Origin: Arcanobacterium pinnipediorum
GTDB taxonomy: Bacteria; Actinomycetota; Actinomycetes; Actinomycetales; Actinomycetaceae
Assembly: GCF_023973165.1 (NCBI RefSeq)
Contig: NZ_CP099547.1
Span: 1,612,001 to 1,676,000, forward strand
DNA length: 64,000 nucleotides
Direction: 5' to 3'
The position numbers and the translations under genes are program-made. Below are positions 62,508-64,000 of the stretch, one piece after another. Position 1 is the stretch's first letter. Each line of letters begins with the position of its first letter. Under the pieces are notes generated by a model, which saw nothing but the letters and a program-made list of their open reading frames with translations, was not told the origin of the DNA and made no database searches.

Positions 62508-63476
62508 GTGAATCTTCACATCAGCAATCTCCACAAGCGCTACGGTAAGGTCGTAGCTCTTGATGGAATGGAATTTAGTGTTCGCCCCGGTGAGCTCTAT
62601 GGTTTCGTCGGCTCGAACGGTGCCGGCAAGACGACGACGATGCGTATCACCCTCGGTGTCTTATCCGCCGATTCGGGCACAGTGACCCTCGATGGTAAAG
62701 AACTAGACTTTGCAACCAGGAAAACCTTCGGCTATATGCCGGCTGAACGTGGTCTCTACCCGAAAATGCGGGTGGCAGAACAGCTCATTTATCTGGCGCG
62801 GTTGCAAGGACTGACCAAGCAAGACGCGACTCAAGCTATGGAGTATTGGACCGAGCGCTTAGACCTTGCCCATCGCCGGAACGACGAAGTTCAAACACTG
62901 TCACTCGGTAACCAGCAACGCGTCCAACTGGCTGCTGCACTTATACACAATCCCCAAGTTCTGGTTCTCGACGAGCCGTTCTCTGGTCTCGACCCGGTCG
63001 CAGTTGACATCATGAGTGGCGTTTTGCGCGAAAAGGCCGACGCCGGCGCAACCGTTGTTTTCTCTTCACACCAACTCGACTTAGTGGAACGTATGTGTGA
63101 ACGCGTCGGTATTTGTTCTCAAGGCAAGATCGTTGCCGAAGGCACAATCGACGAACTGCGCACCACCGATCAACAGCATCTGCGAATCCGGCTCGACGGC
63201 GATAGCGCAATGCTTGCTCAAACGTTCCTCGCTCGCGGAATCGCCACAACACGTGATCCGAACGGAGCGTTGAACTTAACGGTCGGAGCCGAGATGGACA
63301 CCCAGGAACTACTGCGTATCGCACTTGAAGCTGGTCCAGTGGTGGAGTTTGCCCCCCAACGTCCTCATCTGCAAGATATTTTCAAAGACGTGGTCAGTGT
63401 ACCGGTTGGCGAAGAAAAAAATGACGAACCCCAAAAGAAGCGCGGTTTAGCTGCCCTGTTTGGAAAGAGGAAGTGA
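62508..63476 (+). CDS. ABC transporter ATP-binding protein
   Basis: A 322-residue ATPase of the NatA/YhaQ type. Walker A GSNGAGKTT is near residue 35-43, the signature TLSLGNQQRVQLAAAL near 128-143, and Walker B VLVLDEPFSGLDPVAVD near 149-165, with SSHQLDLVE as the H-loop. A C-terminal domain of about 100 residues ends in a basic tail (KKRGLAALFGKRK). It starts with GTG after AAAGGAG. The permease gene starts 2 bp after its stop. Confidence 0.93.
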   Translation: MNLHISNLHKRYGKVVALDGMEFSVRPGELYGFVGSNGAGKTTTMRITLGVLSADSGTVTLDGKELDFATRKTFGYMPAERGLYPKMRVAEQLIYLARLQGLTKQDATQAMEYWTERLDLAHRRNDEVQTLSLGNQQRVQLAAALIHNPQVLVLDEPFSGLDPVAVDIMSGVLREKADAGATVVFSSHQLDLVERMCERVGICSQGKIVAEGTIDELRTTDQQHLRIRLDGDSAMLAQTFLARGIATTRDPNGALNLTVGAEMDTQELLRIALEAGPVVEFAPQRPHLQDIFKDVVSVPVGEEKNDEPQKKRGLAALFGKRK

Positions 63477-63477
63477 C

Positions 63478-64000
63478 ATGCTGGCATTAATTATGAAGCG
63501 GGAGATGAAGGCTCTCCTCGCCACCCGTTCGAACCAAATTGGTTTCGCCTTTACGATCATCTTTATCCTCGCAGTGGGTATCGTCTCTAGTTTCTTCACC
63601 GGTTCGGATGAGGAATCTGACTCCGGGAAACCAGAAACATCCTACGTGGTTGGTATCGAACGAACCGCCAGTAGTGCAGCTGGTTTTATTGAAGCTTCCC
63701 AGCCTTATCTCACCACCGAAATTATTGATGATGGTCACGGGCAGGCCTGGCTTACTGATGCCGTGGAAAACCACGCTGATTCCGACGACGACGTCGACTA
63801 CGCCGTCGTTGCTGGCACAGCCGAAAACCCTGTGGTGATATTCCCTAACGTTGGCGCAGTTGACTCTTCCTTGGGTGAAGCGCTCCAGTTTGGGGTCACG
63901 ATGTGGATTGCTGGTGATGGCTCGAACCTGAGTGCAGACGTTGCTCATAACGCGATTACCGCTGCGCAAGCAGCCGATGTGCAGATCCTTGATTTGAAGG
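63478..64000 (+). CDS. ABC-2 / YhaP-NatB-type permease, cut by the window end
   Basis: Partial gene; the frame is open from the ATG at 63478 to the last base of the window (174 codons). It begins MLALIMKREMKALLATRSNQIG, then one membrane span (FAFTIIFILAVGIVSSFF) and a large extracytoplasmic domain, the layout of NatB/YhaP-type ABC-2 permeases. Further spans should follow outside the window. It is coupled to the ATPase gene (2-bp gap). Sodium or drug export is typical for this class; the substrate is unknown here. Confidence 0.88.
   Translation, partial: MLALIMKREMKALLATRSNQIGFAFTIIFILAVGIVSSFFTGSDEESDSGKPETSYVVGIERTASSAAGFIEASQPYLTTEIIDDGHGQAWLTDAVENHADSDDDVDYAVVAGTAENPVVIFPNVGAVDSSLGEALQFGVTMWIAGDGSNLSADVAHNAITAAQAADVQILDLK

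Overview
The window looks like chromosomal DNA of a moderate-GC actinobacterium, most likely Actinomycetaceae of the Arcanobacterium/Trueperella type. The reasons are the actinobacterial housekeeping neighbourhood (eno, FtsB-like protein, DUF501, Ppx/GppA; mfd, pth, L25, prs, glmU), sortase signals of the LAxTG type, DtxR/IdeR iron boxes, an NSS transporter with a tiny MetS-like partner, and frequent GTG/TTG or leaderless starts. The genus is an inference; no database search was possible.

Layout. 1-2.2 kb: 16S rRNA on the minus strand with the start of its spacer, a long leader and a promoter. 2.4-8.6 kb: FMN reductase, Dps, rhodanese lipoprotein, an AAA ATPase, a TauE-like exporter plus ornithine-cyclodeaminase operon, and a voltage-gated-type K+ channel. 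8.8-10.9 kb: an iron-box-controlled LAKTG surface protein. 11.0-18.6 kb: a visibly A+T-richer accessory stretch. It holds a SUKH (SMI1/KNR4) remnant, an acetyltransferase, a Panacea-domain antitoxin-like gene divergent from a broken RelA/SpoT-domain (toxSAS-like) gene, a MazG-like plus GIY-YIG/DUF2075 helicase pair, a Fic protein bracketed by a duplicated palindromic element, and an M48-like membrane protein whose HExxH has become HQVAH. 18.7-22.2 kb: a second iron-box-controlled, sortase-anchored protein with leucine-rich repeats followed by FG-GAP repeats.

22.5-31.5 kb: NSS transporter with small subunit and a structured leader, then a complete alpha-glucoside ABC uptake operon (binding protein, two permeases, GH13 glucosidase, LacI regulator, CPBP protease). 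31.7-36.7 kb: a two-end-anchored lipoprotein, two GNAT enzymes, a YefM-YoeB toxin-antitoxin pair and ychF. 36.8-46.5 kb: rmuC, ispH, xseAB with a sugar kinase, uppS, a hemolysin-III-type protein, greA, msrA, an FKBP and a Bax-inhibitor family protein. 46.8-64 kb: an ABC exporter pair, tRNA-Leu, nhaA, the ppx/DUF501/ftsB-like/eno group, mfd, pth, L25, prs, a truncated glmU, tRNA-Gln, and a TetR gene followed by an ABC exporter cut by the window end.

Most notable points: two unrelated cell-wall-anchored proteins share near-consensus DtxR operators; the toxSAS-like gene is interrupted by a frameshift in a poly-C run and a stop codon while its presumed antitoxin is intact; the Fic gene lies between two copies of an element built from two palindromes; the helicase/MazG pair looks like an undercharacterised defence module; and GlmU stops where its acetyltransferase active site should begin. 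Start sites were chosen by eye from Shine-Dalgarno position and family length.
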